64,000 nucleotides of DNA from contig JAETXT010000007.1 in the NCBI GenBank assembly GCA_019188255.1, forward strand, positions 4,960,001 through 5,024,000, written 5' to 3'. This DNA is from Verticillium longisporum. Its lineage: Eukaryota; Ascomycota; Sordariomycetes; Glomerellales; Plectosphaerellaceae. The notes beneath the pieces are model-generated. The model was not told the DNA's origin and did no database searches. It was given only the letters and a program-made list of their open reading frames with translations. Positions 46,586 through 59,400 of the stretch are shown piece by piece (within the stretch, counting starts at the first letter, position 1; the number at the start of each line of letters is the position of its first letter). A program made the translations under genes and the position numbers.

Positions 46586-48911
46586 ATGCCGTCCCACCAT
46601 GAGCCCTTTGCCGCTCTGGGCCCCGTCGACTGGTCCACCGTGCCCGCCGACGACCTGTCCTCCTTCCTCGCCGACACCTTCGCCTCGGCCCAGACCATCA
46701 TCGACTCGATCCCCGTCCCCGCCCCCGTCCAGGCCGCCACGGCCGCCCGCCGCTCGCGCGCCCAGACCGACCCGCCGCAGCCCTCCGTCGCCCTCAACGC
46801 CGCCATGGCCGCCCGCCAGTCGGGCGCCTCCATCAAGACGGCCCAGGACCTCATGAAGGAGTGGAAGGAGGTCAAGGTCAACGCCAAGGACAACCCCCTC
46901 GCCATCAACGTCTACAAGCTCGCCGCCAAGGACGGCCGCGGCAGCTGGTTTACCCGCAGGAGCATCCACGACGGCCTGACTTTTGACAAGTGGAAGCTCG
47001 GCCTCGAGCGGGAGTTTGCCGAGAGCATGAAGGTCCAGACGGGGCCCGGCGGCGGCAGCATCCGCGGCATTGGTGCTGACAAGAAGGTCGAGGATCATTT
47101 TGTCAGGGAGGCCGGCAAGGCCGAAGGTGAGTGCACGCCCAGCCCAACAAGACCAACACGTCTAATTTGTCCCACACTTCATGTATCCCACACGTATCCC
47201 ACTTGATGTATCCCACTTGATGTATCCACTGACCTGTGCAGTCTTCCAGCTGTCGGCCCAGTTCCCCGGCCCAACAACGCCGCGCGACTTTGTCACCCTC
47301 CTGCTCTCGTCCGACGCCGCCGAGACGAAACCCGTGCCCAACGGCGCCCCGCGCCCGCTGCGCACCTTTATGATCCTGTCAAAGCCGTGCGACCATCCCC
47401 AGTGCCCGCCGCGCCAGGGCTACATCCGCGGCCAGTACGAGTCGGTCGAGATCATCCCCGAGGTGCCCAGCGACAAGCCCGGCGCCATCAAGAGGGCGCG
47501 CTCCTCCATCGACGTTGGCGCCGAGGGCTCGCAGCAGAGGCGGGCTGTCGCCGAGGACATGAGCAGGGACGCCGTCCTGCGTGCCGCCGGCAAGGTCGCC
47601 GGCAGCGACGAGAGCCGGAACCGGGGCCTCTCCGTGGACAGCGCGCCGGCACGAGACGACGCCGGACACCACGTCGACGCCATGGACGACGATGGCGACG
47701 ACGACGATGCGCCGACGACGGTCGAGTGGCTCATGGTCACGCGCAGCGACCCCGGCGGCAACGTCCCCCGCTTCATGATCGAGAGGGGCACCCCTGGCGG
47801 CATAGTGAGCGATGCCAGCAAGTTCCTCAACTGGCTGACGGCCAAGGCGGCCCGCGACTTTGCCGACGATCCCGCGCCTGCCAAGGATGAGGCCGCAGCC
47901 GTCGACGGTGCCAAAACGGAGGCTGTTGAAGCCGAGGAGAGCAAAGCGACGTCAAAACCGCTGGCGTCGACGGCGCCCACCGCCAATCTCGTCCCCGACA
48001 GCGCGGCGCCGCAAGAACCGAGTGGAGCAGGGGGCCACAGCAATGGCATGGCCAGCAGCAACGGTCTCTACGGCATGATTTCGGGCGCGTTTGGGTACGC
48101 GACGGAAGCCATGGCCGGTCGCCTTCCCGTCGGCCTGCCCGGCTTCTTCCAGAGCCAGCCCAACAGCAGCGACGAGACGCTGTCGTACAGAAACGCCCGC
48201 GACGAGGACGACTCGGACTCGCTCAGCACCATCAGCGACACGTCCTCGGTGCGCTCCTTCACATCGGCCATGGAGCGCACGGAGAGCGCGCAGAACGCCT
48301 TGTCGGCCGACGCGCTGCGCGACGACGCCGTGTCGACGCAGTCGTCCGAGTCGCGCAGCCTGCACGCGCCGCTGTCGCACTCGGCAACGCACCACGACAA
48401 GGAGCTCCGCAAGCTCCAGGAGCGGCGCCGCAAGATGCAGGACAAGCTCAACAAGCTGCAGAGCCGCATGACGGCCAAGCGCGCCGACGGCACGCAGTCG
48501 ACGCAGCGCGACGAGGCGGCGGCGGCGCGGCTCCGCGAGAAGCACGAGCGCGAGGTGGCCAAGCACGAGGAAAAGTACCAGCGCGAGCTGCGGCGGCTCG
48601 AGGAGAAGCGCGCGCACGACGAGCGCAAGGCCGAGGCGCGCCGCCGCAAGGCCGAGGAGCGCGAGCTCAAGGCCAACGCCGCCATGGAGCTCGACAAGGT
48701 CCGCCAGCAGCGCGACCTCGCGCTCCACGAGGTCGAGCTGCTCAAGGCCCAGGTCGGCGAGCTGCAGGCCCAGAACACGCGCCTCGTCGCCGACATGGGC
48801 AAGCTCGGCAAGGGCATCACGGGGCTCCGCCGCCAGGACTCGGGCTGGAGCACAAAGTCGGCGGGTGTCCGGGCGCCCGAGAAGGTACCGCAGGCCGCTG
48901 CCTCGTCGTAG
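46586..48911 (+). CDS. DUF3074 (START-like) domain protein with C-terminal coiled coil
   Basis: Exons 46586..47126 and 47242..48911 give 736 residues. The N-terminal third matches the fungal DUF3074 family, predicted to have a START-like lipid-binding fold: AQDLMKEWKEVKVN, the GSWFTRRSIHDGLTFDKWKLGLEREF segment, then after the intron QFPGPTTPRDFVTLLLSSD, the SKPCDHPQCPPRQGYIRGQYESVE segment and VEWLMVTRSDPGGNVPRFM up to ASKFLNWL. A charged, low-complexity middle follows, with a Gly/Asn/Met-rich patch near SGAFGYATEAMAG. About 563-703 form a long Lys/Glu/Arg coiled coil rich in KLxERRRKMQDKLNKL-type heptads. No signal peptide or membrane segment is seen. Inferred role: cytosolic lipid binding or membrane-contact scaffolding; not demonstrated. 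Intron borders are GTGAGT and GTGCAG. Confidence 0.85.
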
Positions 48912-49951
48912 CCTCGTTGTAGGTCGCTACTTTAGTATGAGGGGGGAAGGGGACTAGTAGTGATGGTGATTTTGGGAACAACACGGCGTCGGAAAGGCAT
49001 GGCGTTTTGGGACTCTGCAGCGATGACTGACATTTCTTGTCATGATAGTCGTCTTTTGATATCGTAGCTTGACGGCCACAATTGAACACTTGGCTACAAT
49101 CATTGATCACCAGCCTGACTGGACAGGAAGGTACCAGTCTGTCACGACGGATATGCTTGGTACACCCCGCCGGGCTTTGAATCTCGTGATTTTCCTTGTA
49201 GAGACCAATCGCGCGATCAAGAGGAGAGATCAGGGGCGTGGACCCGGCGTTGCCGAATGGCCTTTAGAACCTGAGCATGAGCAGACTAGACTTCTGTTGA
49301 TCCATGCTTCTCTGCGCCGGAGCTGCGCTTTGATTGAGTTCGTTCCTCGGGCCATCGGTACCAAGAAGCTTCCGGGTTCCCCGGATCGAGGCTGGCGGAT
49401 GGGACGACCAGCTTTTCAAAAATGACTTTTTGGCGCAGCAGATGTGTTGATATTTCACGGTACATCAACAAATCTGACTCTACGCCGACTACATGCCCGG
49501 CGAACCTGAACTACTCTGCTTTCCGACGTTGACCACGTCCCAGGCGGGGATCCTGTCATTCCATAATAAGCAGTAGCACCAAAATTCGACCGCTCGATCA
49601 AAGGTGTAGAGACGTCGTTGTGCGCACCAAGGGAAATGCGGATGCGCACCTACACTAGGAGCATATCGAACGCACCCGACAAGGTAAAGCGGGCGAGCGA
49701 TTCGCGGATCCCCTCGGAGCATGCAGCCCTACACGCTTTCTCTCTTTTTTTCTCTCTATTGTTTTTGCATCACCCCAATCGTGCCTACCATCTGTCGCAA
49801 CAGGCTTTGCGCAGGTATCGATCCCAGCTGGCATCCCATGCCGGAGCACGAAGGCGTGACTCGAACCCGCAGGAGCAGCCGTTGCCTGATCGGCTCCACT
49901 TTCTTGGTCGGTGGGGTTATTAGCCTACACGCCGACCGATTTCGGTTACGA
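48912..49951. other. 1-kb intergenic region before the tRNA gene
   Basis: Holds the 3' flank of the DUF3074 gene and the 5' flank of tRNA-Leu. Short frames only. Around 49800-49870 the minus strand shows two T-arm-like sequences without a complete cloverleaf. No other gene is seen. Confidence 0.5.
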
Positions 49952-50050
49952 GACGAGGTGGCCGAGTGGTTGAAGGCGCAACTTTTAAGCCGATCCCTGA
50001 TTGCACAGTTGTATCGTGAGATATCTTGGGTTCGAATCCCAATCTCGTCA
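49952..50050 (+). tRNA. tRNA-Leu(UAA) with a 16-nt intron
   Basis: Cloverleaf by eye: acceptor GACGAGG pairs with TCTCGTC (50043-50049) with discriminator A50050. D arm is GCC...GGC. Anticodon stem CAACT (49979-49983) pairs perfectly with AGTTG (50007-50011). Loop is T32 T33 TAA G37, so anticodon UAA. The 16-nt intron 49990..50005 sits at the canonical position after base 37. A long variable arm (TATC GTGA GATA) and the T arm TTGGG-TTCGAAT-CCCAA follow. The long variable arm and discriminator A favour leucine over serine. A T run (TTCTTTTGCTTTTT) about 15 bp downstream can serve as the RNA polymerase III terminator. Confidence 0.9.
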
Positions 50051-50253
50051 TGACTCTTCTTTTGCTTTTTGCCCGTCAGCCTCAGTTAGCATGACGAGGC
50101 CTGCTCATCGTTTGGTTCAATGCTGACCTGACATTCAACATGCAAATTGCTTTTTGGCCGACAAGTGCGCCGAAGAGAACACAGCACCGCCCAACACCAG
50201 CCCAGACTGGACGTCTAAAGTTTGTCTAGCAAGCACCCATGTACCGCAATTGT

Positions 50254-53200
50254 CTACCCCAGCAACTCCAGAATCATGCCGTGCACCGCCTTGTCCGATC
50301 CCACACCCTTGAGCTCCGCCATCAGCGCCTTGAGCTTCTCAGCCTCCCCGCCCTGCCTGGCGACGACGGCCCTCGCGGCCAGCAGAACCCGGATGCAGAC
50401 AGCGTAGGCATCCGGCATACCCGTCCACCCGAGCGGCCCATCCCGTTCCTTCTCGACGTGCTCCTTCAGCGCCGTCAATCCGTCAGCGGCCCATCCTTCC
50501 AGCGCAGCGTCGTCGACGCCGACCGGGAGGCTCTCGTAGGCCCCCGCCCACCGCTGCGCCTCGCGCACCTCGTCGATGTACTGGTTCTGCTCCTCGACGG
50601 CGAACAGCGCATCGTCAAAGTGTAGCGCCGTCGCGAGCTGCTGTGCCGCCGAGGACGTGCTCGTCAAGCGCTGTGCCACGGCAGCATGGTAGGCGGGCAA
50701 CTGGCTGTAGGATGACTGCAGTAGATGCAGGAGGGAGTCGGCTGCGCGAAGCGGGAGCAGAGTCTGGTTGGCGAGGAGAGGACGCGACGCGAGAGCGGCG
50801 AGGGCGCGAACTTCCTCGTCGTCGTCATTGAGGGCATCGTAGAGGGTGAGGAGCACGGGCATGCAGGCGGGCTCGGAAGAGGGGCACGCAGAAAGATAAG
50901 ACTTGAGGGATTGAGTCGCTGCGAAGCGCGTATCGAACGGCTGCATTATTAGCTGTGGTGCACGGTATGAAAACATCGGAAACACATACCTGGTCTTCAT
51001 GGCCTGCGGCAGAAATCATGGCTGTCCAGTTCTGGAGAGTATCGAAAGCATGACCTTGGGAGTTTGCGGCCTGACGAAGTGTGGACGTTGCCATGATGGA
51101 ACCACTGAGACGGATGACAGCGTTGGAGAGGCCAGGGTTCAACGACTTCGCGAGAGTCTCGTTCCAGAGGGCCGTCAGGCTAGCATCTGACGGAATCAGG
51201 TCCAGAAATTTCTGCTCCAGGAGGTCATCAATCGTATCGGCGAGGTTTTCCAGGGCTACAATGCGCGGCTCGGGAGCCTCCGCGTTGGCGCCCACGCCCA
51301 GATACACATTGCACAGCTCGCCACCCAACTCGGGACTCATGATGGCCTGAAACACGACCGGGATGGCCTCCAACATGTTGACCGCGGCCTCTGGCTTGCT
51401 CGATGCTGTGTCGATGGCCTTTAGCGCAAGGAAAGCCACGTCACGGCTCGACGCTGCTTGGTAGACTTCCTGCACCGCAATCTGACCGCTTAACAAGGCA
51501 CTGTGAGCATAGCTTGCAGAAGCATCTTCTCCTGCAATCTCGGCTGGCGTGGTGGCGGTCCCAGATGCAAAGGCAGAGATGACGTTCAGGATCTCAGCAT
51601 ACGTTGCGTGTGCCTCGGGGCATCGGAGGAAGATCTCGGGAGCCTGTTTGTAGAGGTCGATGACCAAGTCCAACAACGGAGAAGTGTCCCCTGATGCGTG
51701 TCAGACCACCTAGATGAGAAAGAGAAAACCAGGATATGGACTTACTCTGCGCCAGCTCTGGCAAAACATTTGCCAGCTTCTCGAAGACGTATTTTATGGT
51801 GAGTAACACACCATGCAACCTGTTGGCCTGCGTCAACACCCGTTGCCTTTCAGATCCATTCACAAGCTCCTGGATGGATTGCAGCCAGCCGTCATGCAGA
51901 AGGAAAGAGCACAGAGCACGAGCTGTCATCTCCCGAACATGCCACACTGGGCTGCCCAAGTACTCAGTGACAAGGCCATACAGCTCTGCACGCAAGTCCT
52001 CAGGAGGTCCAGCTCGGCGGATAATGTCCAGCGCAGGGAACACAGACTCGGCAGCAATGGTGCCGGTGCTAGGCTTCATGACTTCCTGTCCTGAACGCAG
52101 AAGGTTGAGTAGCACGACTGGGATGATGGGGTACTTGTGGTAATGAACTCGCGAAGCCTTTCCGTCCCAGCCGGCCTCAATAAGGGTCTTGCTTTCATTT
52201 GTGCCAAAGAGGTTGTCAATCAGACTCCTGAGGAGGAGAAGACCGCTGTTCCGTATCGCCCATCTACTCGCTCGCTTTAGTGTTGGTCACTTTGCTTGGG
52301 CCTGGGTACTTACACTTCGGCTTTGAGGCAGCCAGCTGCGAGCTCGAGACACTGGGGGATGTGCCGTTCCACCTTGCCCATTTGTGCAAGGTGAGCGCTC
52401 TTGAAAATGTCCTTTAAGCAGTTAAGAGCATGGACCTGGGGTAGGTTGGAGCCGTCAGTCTTGGTGACGCGCGCCTCGCGTTGCGCAACTTCCGTCAAGT
52501 CTGCAATCACGCGATCGAAAGACGGGGATTCGGCATCGGCGGACAGGATGCCAGTAATCATGGAAGGGATACCGGCCGACCGGCGAGTTGTCGACGCATG
52601 GGTGAGGATACACTCCTGGCTTCCCTATAGCATTGTCAGCAATTGACCTAGCATATCAGATCAGCAAACTGACCCTATACCAGACGTCCAGTAGCGTCTC
52701 GCCTTCGGGCACCCAGTCAGGCTTTCCTCCAGAGTATTGCACAAGTTGGCAGCACGTGGCAAAAGTCAGAGACACCGTTGAGAAGGCACCTCTGTGTCGC
52801 AAGTTCGTCAATTGATCAAAGGTCAACTGTCCAAAGGCAGAAAATGTGGCGACAGATGGACGTAAATCGCCCTCTCTCGCTTTGCTTTTCAGTGACACGA
52901 TCATCGCACGCATGAGATTGCTACGACATGTCAGCCAGTCACGTTCTGAGAAGGCATATTAGGGACAAACCTAGATTCGTGAATGGCACGGAAACTGTAG
53001 CTCAGGAGGTCTTTGGTATCGAGGCCCTCAATGTCCTCCAGCTCCTGCGGTAGATGACCCTCCGGCGAGTCATCGCAGAGGACGTATGCCACAGTCGCCC
53101 AGATGCGCTGGCAGGCTTTTACCAGACGAAATTGTAGGTGGTCCAGAGCCTTCATCTCAGGCTCGGTGTAGGTGGCTTCGCAAAGGCTCTGCCAAACGAA

Positions 53201-55260
53201 GCTGATATCGTTAGCTATTTGCAATCGCAAGGTTGAATGGAGTCGTACCGGAGAGAAGCAAAATAGCCATAGATCGGGGCCTCAAGAACGGCTTTGCCAA
53301 GATCAATCTCTGCGAGAGAGAGCTTGCCCTCCAATAGGTCCACGAGCGAAGCTACCACGAGGAGTCGCTCCTGCTGTTGGCCGTGGATTCGACTGAGGAG
53401 CTCGTACGAGCGAGCAAGGCCGTCAGAGTGGTCAGCCCTTGCGGTGCGACGTGTGATATCTTCAGCTCGTCTGAGGAATTCAGTGACGGTCCTGATATGA
53501 CCCAGGGGGCTGATGGCGTCCTTGAAACGAGGCTCGGTAAAGAAGACCATCAGAATCTCGTTACTGATAGCCCTCACATCTTCAAAGGCGTCCATGACCA
53601 GGTCAAAAAGTATACGTGTCCACGTGGTGTCAAAGGTGCTGAAGAATGGAACCTCCTCCTCATTGGAATCCCAGACTTTCGAGTCATCCAGCTCTATGCG
53701 GATTATGAAGAGCGTGGCGCGGAGGATAGAGAAGTGACGCTGATAAGAAGCTGTCGGGATGAGCTCTGACTTGAGGAATCGCAAGAACCACGCGACGAAC
53801 TCCTTGTGCTGAGCCAAGACGTTCTCGATCCTTTCCTTTGGCCACGCCATTGCCTCCTCAGCAGACGTGCCAACCTTGATCTTGTTGGCCTTTGGCGTTG
53901 TCTTTGGTGGCGCTGCGTCGACCCGATGAAGCGCCTTTTGAAGGAGAGGAATGGCGCCTCGAGCACGCCGGTACATGGACTTGACCTTGCTCAGAAGCTC
54001 CATGCGGAATCTAGCGCTGGGATCTGAGAAGTGGTGAGGGAGGTGCGTCTGCAAGAGACGGAGGGAGGGTTCAAAGAACGGCCTAGTTGTTGAGTTTGAA
54101 GATATGATGAGTGATAACGCCAGAGATCGAACTTCGGACGACGGATGGGACAACACGCTGTCGAGCATAGCTTCCTCGAGGACGACTGCAGACTTGGTTT
54201 CCGAGGGGACACCGCCTGTCGATGTAAGCATGAGGACTGAAAGATAGAGTGAAGGAAGCAGTACCAGGTTCATCCACGATTCCGACCTTCTTTCCAATTT
54301 CCAAGGCATTAAACCTCAACAAAGCCTGGACATTGACCTCCTCCTCATCGTCTTCACTCTTCACCGATACCGGGTCCAGCTCTTTCATGATCTCCAGGAA
54401 CCGCAGAGACCCGGCGCGGTCCTGCTTAAATACAGGGAGAAAGACATAGTTTTTGACGCTATCCAGCAGCATGGGTGCCCTCGTTAAAGCTTCCTGAAGC
54501 CATTCGAGCCATACTTGGACGGTGAACTGTTGGCCGATCTCGCCCTTTGACTTTTGCAAGGCTTGGTAGAGAGTCACAACCAGCTTGCCCGCGTTGGCAC
54601 GCATAGTGATCATGCGATGGAAAAGTTGTGCAAATATCGCCCGCCACAGATCCAGATCTGATGGCCAGACAGTTTGTGCGTGTACTCTGCGGTAGCTCTG
54701 TCCAATGTCCTCGACGGAGAAGAGCCTCTTGGAAGTAAACTGATCCAAGGCCTTCATGGACGACTTGACCAGAGGTCTTGAGGACCTGGGTCCGACGATA
54801 GATACCAGGGTATCCAAGATGTTCAACTTGACTGCAGATCCTATCGTTGAGTCGGGGTTCTGGTTGATGAGACTTGGGAGGAGGTCCAACACAAGCCTCA
54901 GGTGCCTATGCGCCTCCACCTCGTTCCATTCGATAAAGAAATTGAAGAGCTTCAAGCTCATCTCCTCCGTGTAGGCCCATTCCTGGATCTCAGGAAGCTT
55001 AGACTTTGTGCACTGAGCCACAAAACCACAGAGCTTGACGCACGAGTTGCCGGATGTCGCTTTCAGCTGGGATGACTTGGCCAAGAGGTCATCAAATATG
55101 CCCTGAGCGGTGCTGTGTTGAGATTAGTGTAAGCATTAATTGAGTCAATCAAGATTTCTTACGGTATGCGAGAATCATCGGGCTGTCCCTCAACCCATTT
55201 TACTAGGTCTTGAGTGTTGATGAAATTCTCATGAATTGGGCGCTCCAGCGTGGCGTCCAT
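50254..55260 (-). CDS. TRM732: TRM732/THADA family tRNA 2'-O-methylation cofactor
   Basis: Large HEAT/ARM-repeat protein of the Trm732/THADA family, the partner that directs methyltransferase Trm7 (FTSJ1) to ribose 32 of the tRNA anticodon loop. Nine exons: 55260..55163, 55112..54265, 54215..53249, 53201..52971, 52920..52674, 52624..52314, 52263..51746, 51690..50990 and 50940..50254, giving 1535 residues. Eight introns of 49-55 nt all have GT/AG borders and keep the frame. Diagnostic is the DUF2428 core: CDDSPEGHLPQELEDIEG, then SYSFRAIHESRSNLM-type sequence across the fourth intron, RHRGAFSTVSLTF, and TRRSAGIPSMITGIL. WAIRNSGLLLLRSLIDNLFG begins the C-terminal half. Start chosen because MDATLERPIHENF immediately precedes a consistent splice. 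Divergent from RPL1 (454 bp apart) and convergent with the tRNA-Leu gene. Confidence 0.93.
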
Positions 55261-55714
55261 GATTGGCGAAAATCTTGCCGCTTACACGTAGATTTGGCGT
55301 GCAAGTTCGCAGATGGGGAGGGATTCAGCTCAGACAGACAGGCATGAGTGACAGATCTATTGCGAGATCCGGCCCTCTCTGTATAGAGATATTTCCGAGT
55401 TCTTCAGGCCAGCAATCGAGTGCTCAAAGGGTGCTTCAAAAATCCATAGGCCTTACCATCTTGGCCTGGGTCGCGATTTCACCTGCTGGGGCGCCAGGCG
55501 CTGGCACTGGTTATGGAGGGGCAGAGGAGGGGCAGCAACGCACGGACCATTTCGGCTGGATGACTCAGCCAAACGCACCACAGGCAGGACAGAGGGTCGA
55601 AAATTGCGGTGCCGTGTCAAAACCCACTGGAATCTTTTGGCCCCTCTTGAACTTCCTCTCCTCCTCAACCCAACGACACATCCGTGCTACCAGTTACTGG
55701 GAGATATCGCCAAG
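55261..55714. promoter_or_regulatory. Divergent promoter region between TRM732 and RPL1
   Basis: The 454 bp between the two start codons must carry both promoters. The RPL1-proximal part contains a C/T-rich stretch (near 55640-55672), a frequent feature upstream of fungal ribosomal-protein genes. No other gene is seen. Confidence 0.6.
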
Positions 55715-56492
55715 ATGTCGAGTGAGTGCTCTCGCAGTTCTTTGCATCAATGAAAATGACTGACAACCCGACGCAGAGATCACGGTTGCCAACGTCCGTA
55801 CGCAGATCGGCGAGCTCCTCGAGTACTCGACCGAGACCAAGAAGCGCAACTTCCTCGAGTCCGTCGAGCTCCAGATCGGTCTCAAGAACTATGACCCTCA
55901 GCGTGACAAGCGTTTCTCCGGCACCCTCCGCCTGCTCGTGGTCCACCGTCCCGTCATGACCCTGTGCAGTCTCGGTGACCAGCTCGACTTCGATCGTGCC
56001 AAGCACGGTGGCAATGACGCCATGACTTCCGACGATCTGAAGAAACTGAACAAGATCAAGAAGCGCATCAAGAAGCTCGCGCGCAAGTACGATGCTTTCG
56101 TCGCTTCCGACTCTCTGATCAAGCAGATCCCCCGTCTTCTCGGCCCCGGTCTGTCCAAGGGTACGTTTCCCTCATGGGCTCTGCGCTCACTGCTTTTGCC
56201 TTGATCCCCCAGACTGACCATTTGCGCAGCCGGCAAGTTCCCCACCCCCGTCTCGCACGCCGACAACCTGTCCGACAAGATCACCGAGGTCAAGTCCACC
56301 ATCAAGTTCCAGCTGAAGAAGGTTCTCTGCATGGGTGTCGCCGTCGGCAACGTCGGCATGACCGAGGAGCAGCTCGTCGCCAACATCATGCTGGCCATCA
56401 ACTACCTCGTCTCCCTGCTGAAGAAGGGCTGGCAGAACGTTGGAAGCCTTACCATCAAGGCTTCCATGTCTCCTCCCAAGCGCCTGTACTAA
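55715..56492 (+). CDS. RPL1: 60S ribosomal protein L1/L10a (uL1)
   Basis: Large-subunit ribosomal protein that forms the L1 stalk at the tRNA exit site. Exons 55715..55721 (only 7 coding nt, ATG TCG A), 55777..56160 and 56230..56492 give 217 residues, the standard eukaryotic length. The protein begins [20 protein letters not shown] and contains [21 protein letters not shown] and [15 protein letters not shown]. The core [31 protein letters not shown] is the uL1 signature, interrupted by the second intron just after LSK. It ends SMSPPKRLY. Both introns have GT/AG borders. The intron right after the start codon is typical of fungal ribosomal-protein genes. Confidence 0.97.
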
Positions 56493-59400
56493 GCGCATTC
56501 TCGACTGGACGGTCCCGGAGTTAGTACTAGGTTAAAACTTGGGAAGGCCGAGAAGGACGGTCCGGAGACGGGATGCACTGAGGGTCAGAAGCTCTGCATG
56601 TGGGAAGGGTGCTCATCAATACCAAATCATTCCCACAACTCTCATTCGATGCCTGCCGCGTGATGTCTCGCCCGACGTTCAGATTGTGCTGCAACTGCTG
56701 TAATGTTGATGGAAAACGCAATTTCTCTAGTCAATCGATATGGGCCAACAAACACGTCGGTATCGGTTTGCCGTGGGCACAAGGGGCAACGGGGACGTTT
56801 TGCCGTAATCATATGCTGGCTGATCATGGCCCAATCGGTCAAACGTCTGAATCAAAGATGTTCATATAACATGATCAGAGAGCCGACATTGGATCTGCAG
56901 CGGCACTGACACAACGTGCCTCGCAACACGACCGACGCCGCAACGTCGTAGTCAGACATTCTGACCAATGCTGCCATCTCGATGGAGGGGCCGATTTGGT
57001 GCGTGCCTCGCATCGATAGGCGTCTTTGTAAAAAGAACCTACATTCAGCTCGGTGATTTTCTTCTCGAGCGCATCGGTCCGCGGGTGGCCCACGACGACT
57101 CAAGCTGAGTCTGTCTAGGTCTGTTGGTGGTGATGTTCGACCTCGACCAGACTGCCGGGTAGACTGTGTCTCCCCCTTGTCCAACTCTACAGACCAACAG
57201 CAGAACATCTGCTTTTTGTCCAGAGTAGGATCCGACACCAACCCAGGACCTCTTGTGTAGATCGCTGGCCTGTCTGGCCCAACTGCCGCCCGGCACCATT
57301 TACGCGGACCATTGGCTAACTGCAAATGGCTGCTTGCACCTGTCGGCCGTTTATGAGGCGCGGGCAACAAGTAGGGATAGACGAACTTGGAAGTGTTCGC
57401 GAGCTTGGAGCTTATCATGATGACTGTGCGCCTAGCCAAAACCCCAGCCAGGGGCCTGTAGGTAGAAATGGAGAGACGGGCCGAGAAGCAACTTTGATTG
57501 CCTTGCGTTTCCCCATGTTGACTTTGCTTCTCAAGAAAGGCCCATGCAGCTCCGGAAGAAGCACACACATACATGCGCGGGCGCGGGCGCACACTCCCCC
57601 CCTTCCAAGGACCGAGATCCGCGAATCTACGAGGCGCAACAACCCCCAATGACAATGCTTCCATCGGTTCCGATTCGGTAACGGCCGATGCGACTGGCGT
57701 TGAATTACCTTTGCCATCGTCAGCCTGCTCAGCCTGTCTGATCATCGGCGCCAGCAATGCCGTCTCATGATGTTTGACTTTGTTGGTGACTGCCGGGGTG
57801 CTTTGACGTCTGGTTGAATGAGCATCACAGACACGGAGACGCGGGGGGAATGCTCATCATCAGAAGGATCTCCTCCCTACAGAGCTGCTCTAGGAGGGGA
57901 GGCGCTAGGCTTGGACGCTTCGAGAAGAGACCCCGAGACATCGGGCGACCTCCCCCTCCCCTTTTCCTCTCGCGAGAATTGCGTGTCAGTGTTGGTCTCA
58001 GTGTCGGTGACAATGTCAACACATGAGCGAGGTCCGTAGTCCCTCCCCCTACTAACCATGCACCAATGGCGAGGAGATGGACGTGCATCAACTTCAAAGG
58101 GTAAACCCCATGGCCAGAAGTTGCCTCAATGGGCGGGTGAGGAGCTGAGAGGGGAAGGGTCTCCATCTGCTTTGGCACTGGCCGGTGGCATTCGGCCCAT
58201 CTACGGCGCCTCTCCCGTCCATTTTTTTTAACCCCTTCGCCCTGCCCTCGTTTCCCCTTCCTTTCCTCTACTTTTGCACAAGCATGTGCTCTGTCTGTCT
58301 ATCCGTCTGTCGATTTGTCTGTCGGCCAATTTCTGATCGTGGAATCGAAGTCCGCCAATTAACCGCCGGTTTCCCATGGCTCCAAACACTGCCACGCCTC
58401 CCCAGTCGGCCGGCCTCTCTCTCTGCCTAAACCCTTGGTTGCCGGCCACCCCACCCCTATCTGCTTGTTCAGTAGGCTTGTAGGCTTGGTAGGTCACAGC
58501 CGCTGCTGCTGATCTTCGCATCCCCTACCACCCCCCGCGACCCATTCACAGACGCCCCAACCACTGACGGGTAACTTGGATCGGCTCGATGGAAGGTTCC
58601 CTGAACCTGGTCTGGCGATGATGAAGAGCCGCCTTGGGCCCCAAGAAACGTAACTCGTTGGGGTATCTCCGAACCCGAGGCGATGGGCGATGGACCATGG
58701 GAGGCGCTCGTTCCCAGGCGCCTCTTCTCTTTCTTTTTTTTTTCCCGCCAGGACCATGTCAAGGTGCTACCGTACCTTAGGCAAAAGCCATCTCGAGTCG
58801 GCTCCGTCTCGTTCGGCAGATCCACATCCACCCCTCCCCATGACCAGCGAGTGACCGTCAAGTGTATCCCCCCCCCCGTCCCGTTCCGCCCGCCACGAAA
58901 GGCCCGGCTGGGATCGATTTGTCCGAGATTCTCCTACCTTCAAGCTCCATCAAGTGGAACTCGATACTTCATGACCATGCCCATGTGGATGATGTGACGC
59001 CTAGTCTGTTCGTCTTCGTTCGCTCTGCGCTGGAACTAGCAGCCACTGCCGTGTTTCTGTTTTCTGTTTTCTGTTTCTGGTTGACGCTCCTGCTCTCTTC
59101 TCCTTCCTACTCCTGGCCCCTCCAAACGTGCCCTGTCTATCCTTCCTCTTCCTCCTGCTGCTGCTGCTATTATCCTCTTCTACATCCACTCCCCCCTCCT
59201 TTCTCCCCTCCTTTCTCTTCACAGCATACAAACGATCCCTCCAACCGCAGAGGAATGTTGATCCCAGAACACGCGACAGGGACCACTCGCACTCATAATA
59301 CGGGGCCTCCACCCACCAACTAGCTGCCGTCTTTACTCTGCTTCGCTTCGATCTCTCCTCCAGCCCACCTAGAGTCTTACATTTGCGTCCCGTCCCAGAC

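Noticed and set aside
45977..46602. Two overlapping frames (175 and 167 codons) before the DUF3074 gene
   Set aside because: Low-complexity Ser/Pro/Arg translation of a C/T-rich leader and a 12-bp minisatellite; one overlaps the true start codon.
49800..49872. Possible second tRNA on the minus strand (T-arm-like GGGTTCGAGTC and GGGATCGATACC)
   Set aside because: No matching acceptor stem, D arm or 7-nt anticodon loop could be built around either; the T stem has a mismatch. At most a degraded tRNA fragment.
56852..57757. 301-codon minus-strand frame downstream of RPL1
   Set aside because: No recognisable domain, signal or codon bias like the real genes, and no supporting splice structure. 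Could be reconsidered if transcripts exist.
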